In this document: positions 51,968-59,500 of the stretch, in pieces | Layout: each line of letters opens with the position of its first letter | Position numbering within the stretch: the stretch's first letter is position 1 | From: a virus | DNA: 64,000 nt | Strand: one strand, 5' to 3' | IMG/VR virus record: IMGVR_UViG_3300028025_005797 | Location: 1-64,000 of that record | Notes under the pieces: generated by a model | Told to the model about the DNA's origin: nothing | Databases searched by the model: none | Seen by the model: the letters and a program-made list of their open reading frames with translations, nothing else | Program-made: the position numbers and the translations under genes

Positions 51968-54052
51968 TTATGCTCCTGGTCCTGTCATTATAGAAAAATT
52001 AATATTTTTTAAACCAAGAGAAGAAACTAAATTTATTTCAAAAATTAAAGTTCCTCTTTCTGTTTTAGATCCATATGATTGGAGTTTATAATCTTTGATA
52101 GCCCTTGTTGAAACTAACATATCGAGCATTGATTTAACTTGGGAGATTACTTTATCTTCAGCGTTCTTGCCTATACCATCATTTGCTATAGCTTTTATTT
52201 CAGTTATAACCATAGCTACCAATCTCATTTGTGGAGCTTTTGTAAAGGAGCTGTTTTTATTGGCTAACGTATAATCGTTAGATATGTTTACTTCGTATGG
52301 ATTACCTCTTAGTGCTTTGCGCGTTCTATATACAGTGTTTATACCAAGGTTATCCAACCTTGCTAATGAATCTGCAGACAAACTAGAACCATAAACAGAA
52401 TAAGCTCCTGGTATTCTTTTTCTAATCATTCCATTATAAACTGGAGTTGATGACATCATTCCAGCAAATGCTGCAGCTGCTGAACTTGTATATGATTTTG
52501 CAAAACCTATATGATTGAAAGTTAGTTCTCCATATACAGGAATAACATATCGACCTATATCAGTTTCTACTTCTCCACTTATTGAGTAAGTGGTAAATTT
52601 ATTTACAAGTCTAATATTTTCTTCTAGAAGTTGAACATCGCTATCTTTTGTTCCATTATTTTTAGAACCAATGATTCCCATTTGAACATATCCAGTAGCT
52701 TCGTTAAATGAGTAGCAATGAAGAGCTAGTTGAGCTATGAAGTCAACAGACCCAGTATTTATCATCGAAGTTTCGAGTGGCACTATTATGTCAATGAAGT
52801 CAAGCCCTTTTGCTATATCGTAACTTACTGCTAGTCTTTCATAATATTTTTCATAAAAGTTTACATTAGAATTTGTTTCCGCAGAAAAGAATATTGGCAT
52901 GTCGGTAAGTCTCTGAGAAATATCTTCGATGTATTCTGACATTGGCGCAGAAGCCATCATAAATATAGACTTTGCTCCGCAGCTAAACGCATCGTGGATT
53001 CCTCTTAGAAGGGGAGAAGAAGTATTCGCACCCAATAGATTAGTAGCTTCTTGAATTGAATTAATTTTTATAATTTGATTTAGTTCAATTCCATCGCTAT
53101 GACCTATGAATAATATTGAATTGGTATTATAGTATTCTTCCAGTGAATCAAAAATTGGCCTCTTTGAAATACTCGCACCAGTTGTTGGTCCAGTTAAATC
53201 TTTAGAAATTCCAGTTGTATTGATAACGGAATATTTTCCTATTGTAAGTTGTTCTGCATTAGATAAAGTAATATTTGTTTTAATAGAAAATTTATTATTT
53301 GCTGGTACTGAAGAGATAAAATGATTTCCGTTAAAGGCTGCACTTATTTCTGATATTGAAATTTGATCACCAGATGAAAGATTGTGATCAATGTCAGTTG
53401 ATAGAGTTATCACTCCATTCTCTATTTTTTTATATACTATATTTCCGACTCTACCAATTTGACTTCTAGAGACTTCAAAGTTATGTTCAATTACTTGAGT
53501 TCTATCATTGTATGCGCATTGAATCGAGACAGTATAAGTTCCACCAAAAAGTGTATCTGGAATTTTATAATAAAAACCGTACTCAGAGTCTGATGGTCTA
53601 TTGTAATAAGAATTTGTTTTAAGAGCTAATCTTGCATATACTTTTGCAGCGTTATAGCTTGATAAACTTGGTAAAGTAGTAGCAGCCGTTCTTGCTATTA
53701 CTGATTTTGTAGTTGGTGCAGATGTAATTATATATTCCGTGTTATAGCCACCGCCAACACCATAGATTATTACAGTATCTCCGGCAACTAACTGATGGTC
53801 TACATCAAATGTAAATGTTGCCGAAATGTGACCACTCACTATTGAAGTTGGTGGTGTTATCGATATGATTCGATAACTTGTATTGATCAATGAAGTAGAT
53901 GAATGAATTATTTCTCCAGTGCCACCATTACCTCTTGATACAGTTGCATATATATCTACTGGAATAGTCTGGTCTAAAGGATCGTAAAATTCACCATTCA
54001 CTAAGAATGCAAATCTAAACTTTACTAACTGACCGTTGTGTACTCTTAACAT
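51968..54052 (-). CDS. Second, larger tail sheath-like protein (694 aa)
   Basis: The C-terminal 400 residues follow the sheath pattern: GPTTGASISKRPIFDSLEEYYNTNSILFIGHSDGIELNQIIKINSIQEATNLLG, GIHDAFSCGAKSIFMMASAP, later GLDFIDIIVPLETSMIN and a terminal VYRTRKALRG, KAPQMRLVAMVITEIKAIANDGIGK. The N-terminal 250 residues are an extra beta-rich module, starting with an Ig-like strand set (VKFRFAFLVNGEFYDPLDQTIPVDIYATV). The start codon follows the TAA of the neck gene directly, with no good SD, so coupling is likely. It may form a neck-proximal or baseplate-proximal specialised sheath ring or decorate the tail. No in-frame CGG. Confidence 0.7.
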   Translation of the reverse strand: MLRVHNGQLVKFRFAFLVNGEFYDPLDQTIPVDIYATVSRGNGGTGEIIHSSTSLINTSYRIISITPPTSIVSGHISATFTFDVDHQLVAGDTVIIYGVGGGYNTEYIITSAPTTKSVIARTAATTLPSLSSYNAAKVYARLALKTNSYYNRPSDSEYGFYYKIPDTLFGGTYTVSIQCAYNDRTQVIEHNFEVSRSQIGRVGNIVYKKIENGVITLSTDIDHNLSSGDQISISEISAAFNGNHFISSVPANNKFSIKTNITLSNAEQLTIGKYSVINTTGISKDLTGPTTGASISKRPIFDSLEEYYNTNSILFIGHSDGIELNQIIKINSIQEATNLLGANTSSPLLRGIHDAFSCGAKSIFMMASAPMSEYIEDISQRLTDMPIFFSAETNSNVNFYEKYYERLAVSYDIAKGLDFIDIIVPLETSMINTGSVDFIAQLALHCYSFNEATGYVQMGIIGSKNNGTKDSDVQLLEENIRLVNKFTTYSISGEVETDIGRYVIPVYGELTFNHIGFAKSYTSSAAAAFAGMMSSTPVYNGMIRKRIPGAYSVYGSSLSADSLARLDNLGINTVYRTRKALRGNPYEVNISNDYTLANKNSSFTKAPQMRLVAMVITEIKAIANDGIGKNAEDKVISQVKSMLDMLVSTRAIKDYKLQSYGSKTERGTLIFEINLVSSLGLKNINFSIMTGPGA

Positions 54053-54425
54053 TTAATTTTTACTTTCTCTAGTCGCACCTGCAACCCAGTAAACTATCTT
54101 TCCACCCCTACCTCTTACCGGAGCAGAAAAATCTACTAAAAAAATTTGCTGACCACTTGGATAGTCTTCATATATTCTATCACCAGATTTAATATTTGCT
54201 GTATCTTGAAAATAATATATTACCTCAGAACTAACTGTTAATCCTTGTGTGTTTTCTTCTAGTATATTAGCAAATCCGTTGAGCCCCAGGATACACAGCT
54301 CTTACAGTATACCTTTGCATCTTTTGGCTATAAATCATAGTCTTCTGATCTAGCACTTTTTGAACCAATACATTGTGACCCCAACTACGCAGTATGTTAC
54401 TCAGTGTGCGTTTTGGATCAATCAT
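54053..54425 (-). CDS. Neck/head-completion-like protein (123 aa), joined across one CGG +1 site
   Basis: The ATG at 54425 overlaps the connector gene stop by eight bases. The zero frame is only 52 aa and ends soon after a CGG at codon 50. Skipping C gives VRAVYPGAQGFANILEENTQGLTVSSEVIYYF and a 123-aa protein ending one base before the sheath-like gene. The pattern (basic N-terminal helix ILRSWGHNVLVQKVL, short beta strands, then IKSGDRIYEDYPSGQQIFLVDFSAPVRG) is of the kind seen in head-completion or neck proteins of tailed phages. Neither half has its own plausible start and stop as a gene. It is too short and split to appear as an ordinary ORF call. Confidence 0.68.
54275..54278 (-). other. 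CGGA +1 recoding site, codon 50 of neck-like gene
   Basis: Context CAA-CGG-ATT-TGC-TAA. The zero frame stops three codons after CGG. Skipping C gives GAQGFANILEEN and continues to a stop directly abutting the next gene. Confidence 0.85.
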
Positions 54426-55308
54426 ACTTCCTTATTCCTCTTTCTGGAATTGGATTTTCATCTGGGGATTGAATATGCGTTGGTCCATACAGATCTCTTG
54501 GAGTATAATAAACTGACAATCCAGTATATGGATCCATCGTTCTTCCAGCTCCAATTGTTGGAAGTGTTGGCAAACCCTTTGGTTGAACTGCCTTCATTCC
54601 AACTTTTGATGTTAGCATTTCTTTTCTGAGCATAGCCGCAATCTGACACCAGGTGGTGGCATTTGCTCTACTTAGAGTATTTCTAGGTAGGTTTTTATTA
54701 GTTATGGAAAGATCGCCAAGTCTTACAGAAAGCTCATCATCTCCTCCATTTCCATAAACTCTTGTCAACTCACAACAAGTAGCTGCTCTTATGTATTCAA
54801 ATGCCGTGAAAGGGATATTTGTTCCATCTTCAGTCTCTAATAATTTAAATATATTTTTTATCTCTATAGAATAATTATGTATGAACTCACCTATTTCCAG
54901 AAGGGAAGCATCAGGGAAATAAGGCAGTAGCTGCTCCGGATCAAGATATAATGGCTCTATATCGGCTGCAAAGGCTATTATTTCATCTTCTCTCAGAAAT
55001 ACAGTTGGTCTATAATCTTCGGTTGGCGTACTTACGTATATTTGCTGATTAACGCTAATCGTAGTATCATTTTCTAAAATTCCGATAAATGAAACTTTGT
55101 ATGTACCGGCTAATGCAGGTGTATAATCATAGTAATATTCTGAACCACTCAAAGAAGTTGGCGTAGCTGATATTATTATCGCATTTCCTGAGTCTGTTAT
55201 ACTCATGGAAACCGATACAGGATCAACCTCTACTTGATTACCGCTAATATCTACGTCAATAAATTTAACCTTTAGACGTACAGTATCATTGACTAGTATA
55301 TTTGCCAT
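54418..55308 (-). CDS. Head-tail connector/adaptor-like protein with N-terminal Ig-like domain (296 aa)
   Basis: Residues 1-95 look like an Ig-fold module (NDTVRLKVKFIDVDISGN, YYYDYTPALAGTYKVSFIG). Residues about 105-215 are helical (EDEIIAFAADIEPLYLDPEQLLPYFPDASLLEIGEFIHNYSIEIKNIF, FTAFEYIRAATCCELTRVYG) and contain LSVRLGDLSI, reminiscent of the helical head-tail adaptors (gp6/gp15 type) that sit under the portal. The last 70 residues are Pro/Gly-rich. GAAGG precedes the ATG. It heads the neck-sheath-tube order. It has no in-frame CGG. The role is inferred from position and the helical pattern. Confidence 0.55.
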   Translation of the reverse strand: MANILVNDTVRLKVKFIDVDISGNQVEVDPVSVSMSITDSGNAIIISATPTSLSGSEYYYDYTPALAGTYKVSFIGILENDTTISVNQQIYVSTPTEDYRPTVFLREDEIIAFAADIEPLYLDPEQLLPYFPDASLLEIGEFIHNYSIEIKNIFKLLETEDGTNIPFTAFEYIRAATCCELTRVYGNGGDDELSVRLGDLSITNKNLPRNTLSRANATTWCQIAAMLRKEMLTSKVGMKAVQPKGLPTLPTIGAGRTMDPYTGLSVYYTPRDLYGPTHIQSPDENPIPERGIRKYD

Positions 55309-55367
55309 TTTTCCTTCTTTAAAGAGTAGATACTTATATAGTAGTACTTTAAATTCTCTTGGTGAGC

Positions 55368-55664
55368 TTATTCACCCTGATGCTCAACACTGACAAGCGT
55401 TCCAGAGTGTATAGTTATTCCCTTTGCCTGAATAAGCGCAGCGCCTTCTCTTCCTAGAGTTTCTATTGTAATTATTCCAGTTGGATCTAAATCTATGCTT
55501 ATAACACCTATTGCGGTAGCTACTGAATAGTCTTCATTTCCACCAAAGTTAATCTTAATATTATTCAAAATAACAGGATTAGATATACCATCTATTATCA
55601 GTATAATAGTTCCATTATAGTCAATACCAGATTGATTATAGTTAATGGTATCGTTATACAACAT
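55368..55664 (-). CDS. Small beta-rich protein of unknown function (98 aa)
   Basis: It is a short, mostly beta-strand protein (YNGTIILIIDGISNPVILNNIKINFGG, VISIDLDPTGIITIETLG) without recognised motifs. AAAAGGA lies upstream of the ATG and a likely extended -10 promoter at 55693-55701. It starts the neck-tail gene run, so it may be a minor head or neck component, but this is guesswork. It has no cysteine and no CGG codon. Confidence 0.6.
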   Translation of the reverse strand: MLYNDTINYNQSGIDYNGTIILIIDGISNPVILNNIKINFGGNEDYSVATAIGVISIDLDPTGIITIETLGREGAALIQAKGITIHSGTLVSVEHQGE

Positions 55665-55692
55665 GAGAATCCTTTTAAGTTATTTTAACCAT

Positions 55693-55701
55693 ATAGTAAC
55701 A
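55693..55701 (-). promoter_or_regulatory. Possible extended -10 promoter TGTTACTAT before neck-tail block
   Basis: Minus-strand TGTTACTAT matches TGnTAnnnT. It lies about 30 bases upstream of ATG 55664, in one of the few gaps of the operon. No clear -35. Confidence 0.35.
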
Positions 55702-55720
55702 GTATAAAGTTAAATTATTA

Positions 55721-56518
55721 TTAGAATTGTAAACCAGCGTCTTTTCTTAGGTTTGGCATCCAGATCCTAGAGTCTCCATCCACTGGAATTGGGCTTCCAT
55801 TTTCTGGAGTACCATAAGAAATTGCAGATAGATATGCAATTCTCTTACCCTTTGTAACTGGGTACACTTCATGAGTTCCTACATAATTTGTAGGATATAT
55901 GGCTATAGTTCCAGCTTTGGGTACGTGTGTATATTTTGCGTGTTTAAAGAATATATTACCGCCAATGAAATTTGTTCCATCTAGCTCTTCTTCTGATTCA
56001 ACGCCATCGTTAAGATATATATTTATACTTACATTACCATGTTTTGGATATTCGTTATTTGGAGGTTTACCATATTCATACGGTATTTGATCATCGCAAT
56101 GTTGACCTATGCCTTGGCCATTTGCATATGTAGCTATATGACCTGCAGATCTCCACCAGCAGACTGTAGATGCTTCTGTGTATATTTTACAGTATTCAAC
56201 TAATGACTTGTATGCTAAATCTTCTAAATCATGAATTAGCTGCTGTTGTTCTTCTGTTGGTTTTCTGTCTGAAAGTTTACATAATGGATCTACGAATCTT
56301 TCTGGAGCCATAGATATCGAATCTACATCAAACTTAAAACCAGTTTTATTTAAAGCGTAGCGCTTTCCACCTTCTTCTATATAAGTAAAAGTATCTTCCT
56401 CTTGTTGTTTGAGCCAAGCTATGTAATTATGTAAAAATTCCTGATCAATATCAAAAGCGTCTTCTATTATACACAGGCCAGCTCCTATGTCTTTTGCTTT
56501 AAAATCTTTTATAATCAT
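55721..56518 (-). CDS. 2-oxoglutarate/Fe(II) oxygenase, prolyl-4-hydroxylase-like (265 aa)
   Basis: The jelly-roll iron triad is visible: His140 and Asp142 in GIGQHCDDQ, and His216 in YVGTHEVYP. The 2-oxoglutarate-binding basic residue would be Arg226 in KGKRIAYLS. The EELDGTNFIGGNIFF strand, the KAGTIAIYPTNYV turn and the overall length match P4H-like enzymes. Such enzymes hydroxylate proline or other residues in proteins, sometimes nucleobases or small molecules; the substrate is unknown. It is the last of three tandem paralogues whose N-termini (KAKDIGAGLCIIEDAFDID) align. ATG 56518 follows the previous stop by one base. Confidence 0.85.
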   Translation of the reverse strand: MIIKDFKAKDIGAGLCIIEDAFDIDQEFLHNYIAWLKQQEEDTFTYIEEGGKRYALNKTGFKFDVDSISMAPERFVDPLCKLSDRKPTEEQQQLIHDLEDLAYKSLVEYCKIYTEASTVCWWRSAGHIATYANGQGIGQHCDDQIPYEYGKPPNNEYPKHGNVSINIYLNDGVESEEELDGTNFIGGNIFFKHAKYTHVPKAGTIAIYPTNYVGTHEVYPVTKGKRIAYLSAISYGTPENGSPIPVDGDSRIWMPNLRKDAGLQF

Positions 56519-56519
56519 A

Positions 56520-57401
56520 TTAGTAATTTGATCTTGTTATATTAAATTGATCAGAAGATTGGTTATAGCCGTTATCTAAAAGATATTTTCTATAGTCCGA
56601 AGTTAGGGTGGGCATATATAGGTTAGTTGCCGTTTTTGCTAATTCTATTTCTTTATTTGGATCAACAACAGATTCATTAACTTCTTTATTTGGGGTTCCG
56701 TGACTATACCAACCAAGATAAGAGTATCTCTCCCCTTCTCCAACTGGTTTAACTTCATGAGCTGCCATAAAATTTGATGGAAAAAATAATAAATCACCTT
56801 TTTTAGGTTTCACATCTATATCTAGATAATTGAAATAATGATGACCGCCAGTAAAATTTGTTCCATCTAATTCTTCTTCTGCATCGACAGATGACGTAAG
56901 ATAGAAAACATTACTAATAACATTTCTAGTTGCCAGCTGATCTTTTGGAGTCCAAATATCATAAATGTAATCAGCACTTACATCAGAATGACTACCTAAA
57001 TAAACGCCTTTTTTATACTGGACTATATGACCCTTAACCTTCCACCAAACACATTTATAAGCGAGAGGGAAAAGTTCAAAATACTTAAACAAGTATTGAT
57101 CTTTTGATTCTTCAACAAAATCAAATATCTTTTTTATTTTTTCATCACCATACCTATGTATGGCAGAACCCCTGCCTGGCATGCTGTCGACGCTTTCCTT
57201 TTGAAAAAAATATCCACTTTTATTTAGATAGATTTCATCACCAGTTTCCGGATCGACTGTTGGCGTGTACATATCTTCTTTTTCTTTATTAATTGCATCT
57301 CTACTAAATTCTCTAACATAATCCCAATCTAGATCTATGGCTGATTCAAAAAGAACAACTCCGCCACCAAGGTGTTTCGCTTTAACATTGTTATTTATCA
57401 T
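56520..57401 (-). CDS. 2-oxoglutarate/Fe(II) oxygenase, prolyl-4-hydroxylase-like (293 aa)
   Basis: The triad is His138-Asp140 in YLGSHSDVS and His215 in MAAHEVKPV, with Arg225 in GEGERYSYLGW. EELDGTNFTGGHHYF and KPKKGDLLFFPSNF are shared with both neighbours. I chose ATG 57401 because homology with the paralogues starts there (NNNVKAKHLGGGVVLFESAIDLDW). The longer frame from 57488 would overlap the upstream gene by 80 bases and add an unmatched 29-residue basic stretch. It is the middle gene of a tandem triplication. The substrate is unknown; a virion-protein proline is one candidate. Confidence 0.85.
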   Translation of the reverse strand: MINNNVKAKHLGGGVVLFESAIDLDWDYVREFSRDAINKEKEDMYTPTVDPETGDEIYLNKSGYFFQKESVDSMPGRGSAIHRYGDEKIKKIFDFVEESKDQYLFKYFELFPLAYKCVWWKVKGHIVQYKKGVYLGSHSDVSADYIYDIWTPKDQLATRNVISNVFYLTSSVDAEEELDGTNFTGGHHYFNYLDIDVKPKKGDLLFFPSNFMAAHEVKPVGEGERYSYLGWYSHGTPNKEVNESVVDPNKEIELAKTATNLYMPTLTSDYRKYLLDNGYNQSSDQFNITRSNY

Positions 57402-57408
57402 ATGATAT

Positions 57409-58548
57409 CTACACCTTTTGTGGAGTAGTTCCACATGGTCCTTCTGGTAAATCTTCATTTGCTGATACTTCTTCTTGATTTGATTCAACTAACCTATCTT
57501 GAGAAGAGTCTAGTTCTACTGCCTCGTGACTCTGATTATACTGAGCAACGTTTCTACCCTGATAAATTGGATTCCAACCTGGCTCTACACCAAGTTTTGT
57601 CGAATTAGCATCGTCATATCTAGAATGTGGAGACTTGCAATACATCTCATAATCGTCATATATATTATTTAACCAAACAGGTGGACACCACTCAAAGCTT
57701 GCTTCTGGTTCAGCTATTCTAATATTTGCCGGAACATCGTCTGCGCCTTGTCCAAAGAATGTAAGATAGCTATATCTTACCCCCTTACCCATTCTTTCCA
57801 CATTGTGAGAGGCTACATAATTTGTAGGAAAGAATATTATATCGCCCCTTTTTGGTTTGTACTTTATACCCAAGTGCACAAATTGGAGTGCTCCGCCAGT
57901 AAAGTTTCTTCCGTTTAACTCTTCTTCTGTTTCTACGCAGTCATTTAGATATATCAAAGCACCACATGTTTGACGCGATGCAACCATACCTCTTGGCATG
58001 TATCTGATTCCATTGGTTACTTTATAATTTGTATCGTTATCGGCATGCGTTCCGAGAATTCCATTATCGCCATATCTAAGTATGTGACCCCTAGTTTTCC
58101 ACCATATACTTCCAAGCATTAATGGGTAATAGTCGATATATTTTAAAAGACTTTTATATATTTGCTCTTCAAGGTAAATGAAAAATTCTTTAACTTCTTC
58201 TGGAGTGCTAGGATTTACTGGTTGAAGCAGTCTGACTGGAGTTCCTGGTATCTCTTCTAGTTTATACCTAAATCCATCTTCATTAATTCCATATTCTATA
58301 CCATCTTCTCCTGTTATATAATTCCATCTAGTCTTGTGTGCTTCTGCCGCATTTTGATCTATATAATCAAGAACTAACGATTGATCCATATTAAATGCGT
58401 TTCTGAAAACAACAATACCAGCACCTAATTCTTCTGATTCTATTGCACCAATCTCATCAATTATTTGCTTGTCAATAACTGGAGATACGGGAAATGGTTC
58501 AGTGCTTAAGTTTTGTGATTGATTATTAATTTCATCTAAATATGACAT
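57409..58548 (-). CDS. 2-oxoglutarate/Fe(II) oxygenase, prolyl-4-hydroxylase-like (379 aa)
   Basis: It carries His168-Asp170 in ILGTHADND, His248 in YVASHNVERMG and Arg258 in GKGVRYSYLTFF. The shared EELNGRNFTGGALQF and KPKRGDIIFFPTNYV segments mark it as the first of the three tandem paralogues. It is longer at both ends: about 35 extra residues at the N-terminus, and a C-terminal tail of about 110 residues (FEWCPPVWLNNIYDDYEMYCKS, then an acidic Gln/Asn-rich end) that is absent from the others. GGAG lies four bases before the ATG. It is probably the ancestor-like copy, with the shorter ones derived by duplication, though the direction is not provable here. Confidence 0.84.
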   Translation of the reverse strand: MSYLDEINNQSQNLSTEPFPVSPVIDKQIIDEIGAIESEELGAGIVVFRNAFNMDQSLVLDYIDQNAAEAHKTRWNYITGEDGIEYGINEDGFRYKLEEIPGTPVRLLQPVNPSTPEEVKEFFIYLEEQIYKSLLKYIDYYPLMLGSIWWKTRGHILRYGDNGILGTHADNDTNYKVTNGIRYMPRGMVASRQTCGALIYLNDCVETEEELNGRNFTGGALQFVHLGIKYKPKRGDIIFFPTNYVASHNVERMGKGVRYSYLTFFGQGADDVPANIRIAEPEASFEWCPPVWLNNIYDDYEMYCKSPHSRYDDANSTKLGVEPGWNPIYQGRNVAQYNQSHEAVELDSSQDRLVESNQEEVSANEDLPEGPCGTTPQKV

Positions 58549-58555
58549 AAGACTC

Positions 58556-59176
58556 CTATCCTAATAATTCATCTATAGCTTCAGTTATTGTCCATCCTGC
58601 GCCCATAATTCTAGGTTCCTCATCTAATGGACCATCCTGCCAGTTGAATCTACTTACCATAATACCTTCTCTGCTTAATAAAAACTTTTCGTAGTTGTGA
58701 GGTATTCTAGCTATAGCTTGTCCTGCAAGGTTTTGCCCTGCAGTTGCGGCATCAGTTCCATCTGCTGTAGTATCTGAGTATGCTCTTTTTTGAGTTCCCT
58801 TAAGGAAATCATATAGCTCATGTTCATTCTTGCCATTAACTTCTATTTTTTCAGTAATTGGAAAAGTTACAAAAGGATAAGCTTCTTTTATAAATTGTTG
58901 AATTTCAAGATTTTCTTTTGGTTCCATTTTTCCAAATTGATTACAAGGTATTCCGACTACGGAAAAACCTCTATCTTTAAACATGTCGTGAACTTGTTGA
59001 AGTTCCCACAAATATTTACATGTTCTAGCGTACGACCACGTAACGCTACATTGGGGGGTGTAGCCAAGCTTTGATGAGATATTGGCAATCAAAGAAACTT
59101 TACCCTTTAATGAGGACATAACATCGTACTTACTGTCGATTGAAAAAAGTGGGATGTCATAAGCCAGATTATTCAT
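58556..59176 (-). CDS. Glutathione peroxidase-like protein lacking the peroxidatic cysteine (206 aa)
   Basis: The thioredoxin-like GPx fold is recognisable: VSLIANISSKLGYTPQC (normally NVASxCGxTxQY), then DRGFSVVGIPCNQFGKMEP with the conserved CNQFG, FPITEKIEVNGKNEHELYDFLK and a late NYEKFLL. The peroxidatic Cys/Sec position is Leu37 (codon CTT), and the tryptophan of the usual WNF motif is His. The Gln (CNQF) and Asn (NYEKF) partners remain. Ten extra residues, CSVTWSYART, follow the loop and bring Cys43 and a second Cys nearby. It is either inactive, uses another cysteine, or has a different thiol function. ATG 59176 overlaps the upstream gene; a GTG at 59185 is an alternative start. Confidence 0.78.
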   Translation of the reverse strand: MNNLAYDIPLFSIDSKYDVMSSLKGKVSLIANISSKLGYTPQCSVTWSYARTCKYLWELQQVHDMFKDRGFSVVGIPCNQFGKMEPKENLEIQQFIKEAYPFVTFPITEKIEVNGKNEHELYDFLKGTQKRAYSDTTADGTDAATAGQNLAGQAIARIPHNYEKFLLSREGIMVSRFNWQDGPLDEEPRIMGAGWTITEAIDELLG

Positions 59177-59471
59177 ATTTGACACACTCTACTGACATAG
59201 TTGAAAATTCTCCAATGGTTAGAACAGCATTAAACTTTTTTTCTTTGGAGTAGTCTTCTGTAAGAAACTCCAAGTTAACCTTAGCTCTCATCGGAGTGTC
59301 TACTAAGGTAGAAAAAATTAATCGTTCTTTCGGACCTGTTCGAGTAAAGTTTACGCTACCTTTTTGATTCACAACCTGTGCCTGCAATACATCATCAATA
59401 GTTTCTATGGTCATATCATATGATTCTTGACCCAGTGGATTAAAAACAGTGGCTTTCCATTTACTTTTCAT
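59169..59471 (-). CDS. Small beta-rich protein of unknown function (100 aa), probably leaderless
   Basis: It has alternating strands (KWKATVFNPLGQESYDMTIETIDD, RLIFSTLVDTPMRAKVNLEFLTEDY, KKFNAVLTIGEFSTMSVECVKYE) resembling a small beta-sandwich, with no catalytic motif. Two ATGs stand in tandem. I prefer the second (59471) because TGGTATAAT lies exactly so that transcription would begin on it, and no SD is present. The gene overlaps the peroxidase-like gene by eight bases. Function unknown. Confidence 0.6.
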   Translation of the reverse strand: MKSKWKATVFNPLGQESYDMTIETIDDVLQAQVVNQKGSVNFTRTGPKERLIFSTLVDTPMRAKVNLEFLTEDYSKEKKFNAVLTIGEFSTMSVECVKYE

Positions 59472-59477
59472 CATTTA

Positions 59478-59486
59478 ATTATACCA
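59478..59486 (-). promoter_or_regulatory. Extended -10 promoter TGGTATAAT placed for a leaderless transcript
   Basis: Minus-strand TGGTATAAT is a consensus extended -10. The A of the second ATG at 59471 is seven bases after its last T, the usual start-point distance. No SD lies between them. Confidence 0.55.
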
Positions 59487-59500
59487 TAAAATTTACTTGA

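Noticed and set aside
11908-54290. Homopolymer slippage as cause of the shifts
   Set aside because: Several sites have a short run nearby (GGGG, AAAA, CCCC), but the runs differ or are only two bases long (for example GG at 18.89 kb), whereas CGG is common to all.
30490-54425. Frameshifts explained as sequencing or assembly errors, or as pseudogenes
   Set aside because: Errors or decay would give both insertions and deletions at varied motifs. All 12 are +1 and all coincide with the only in-frame CGGs. The 11.4-kb hub gene shows none. Raw reads should still be checked.
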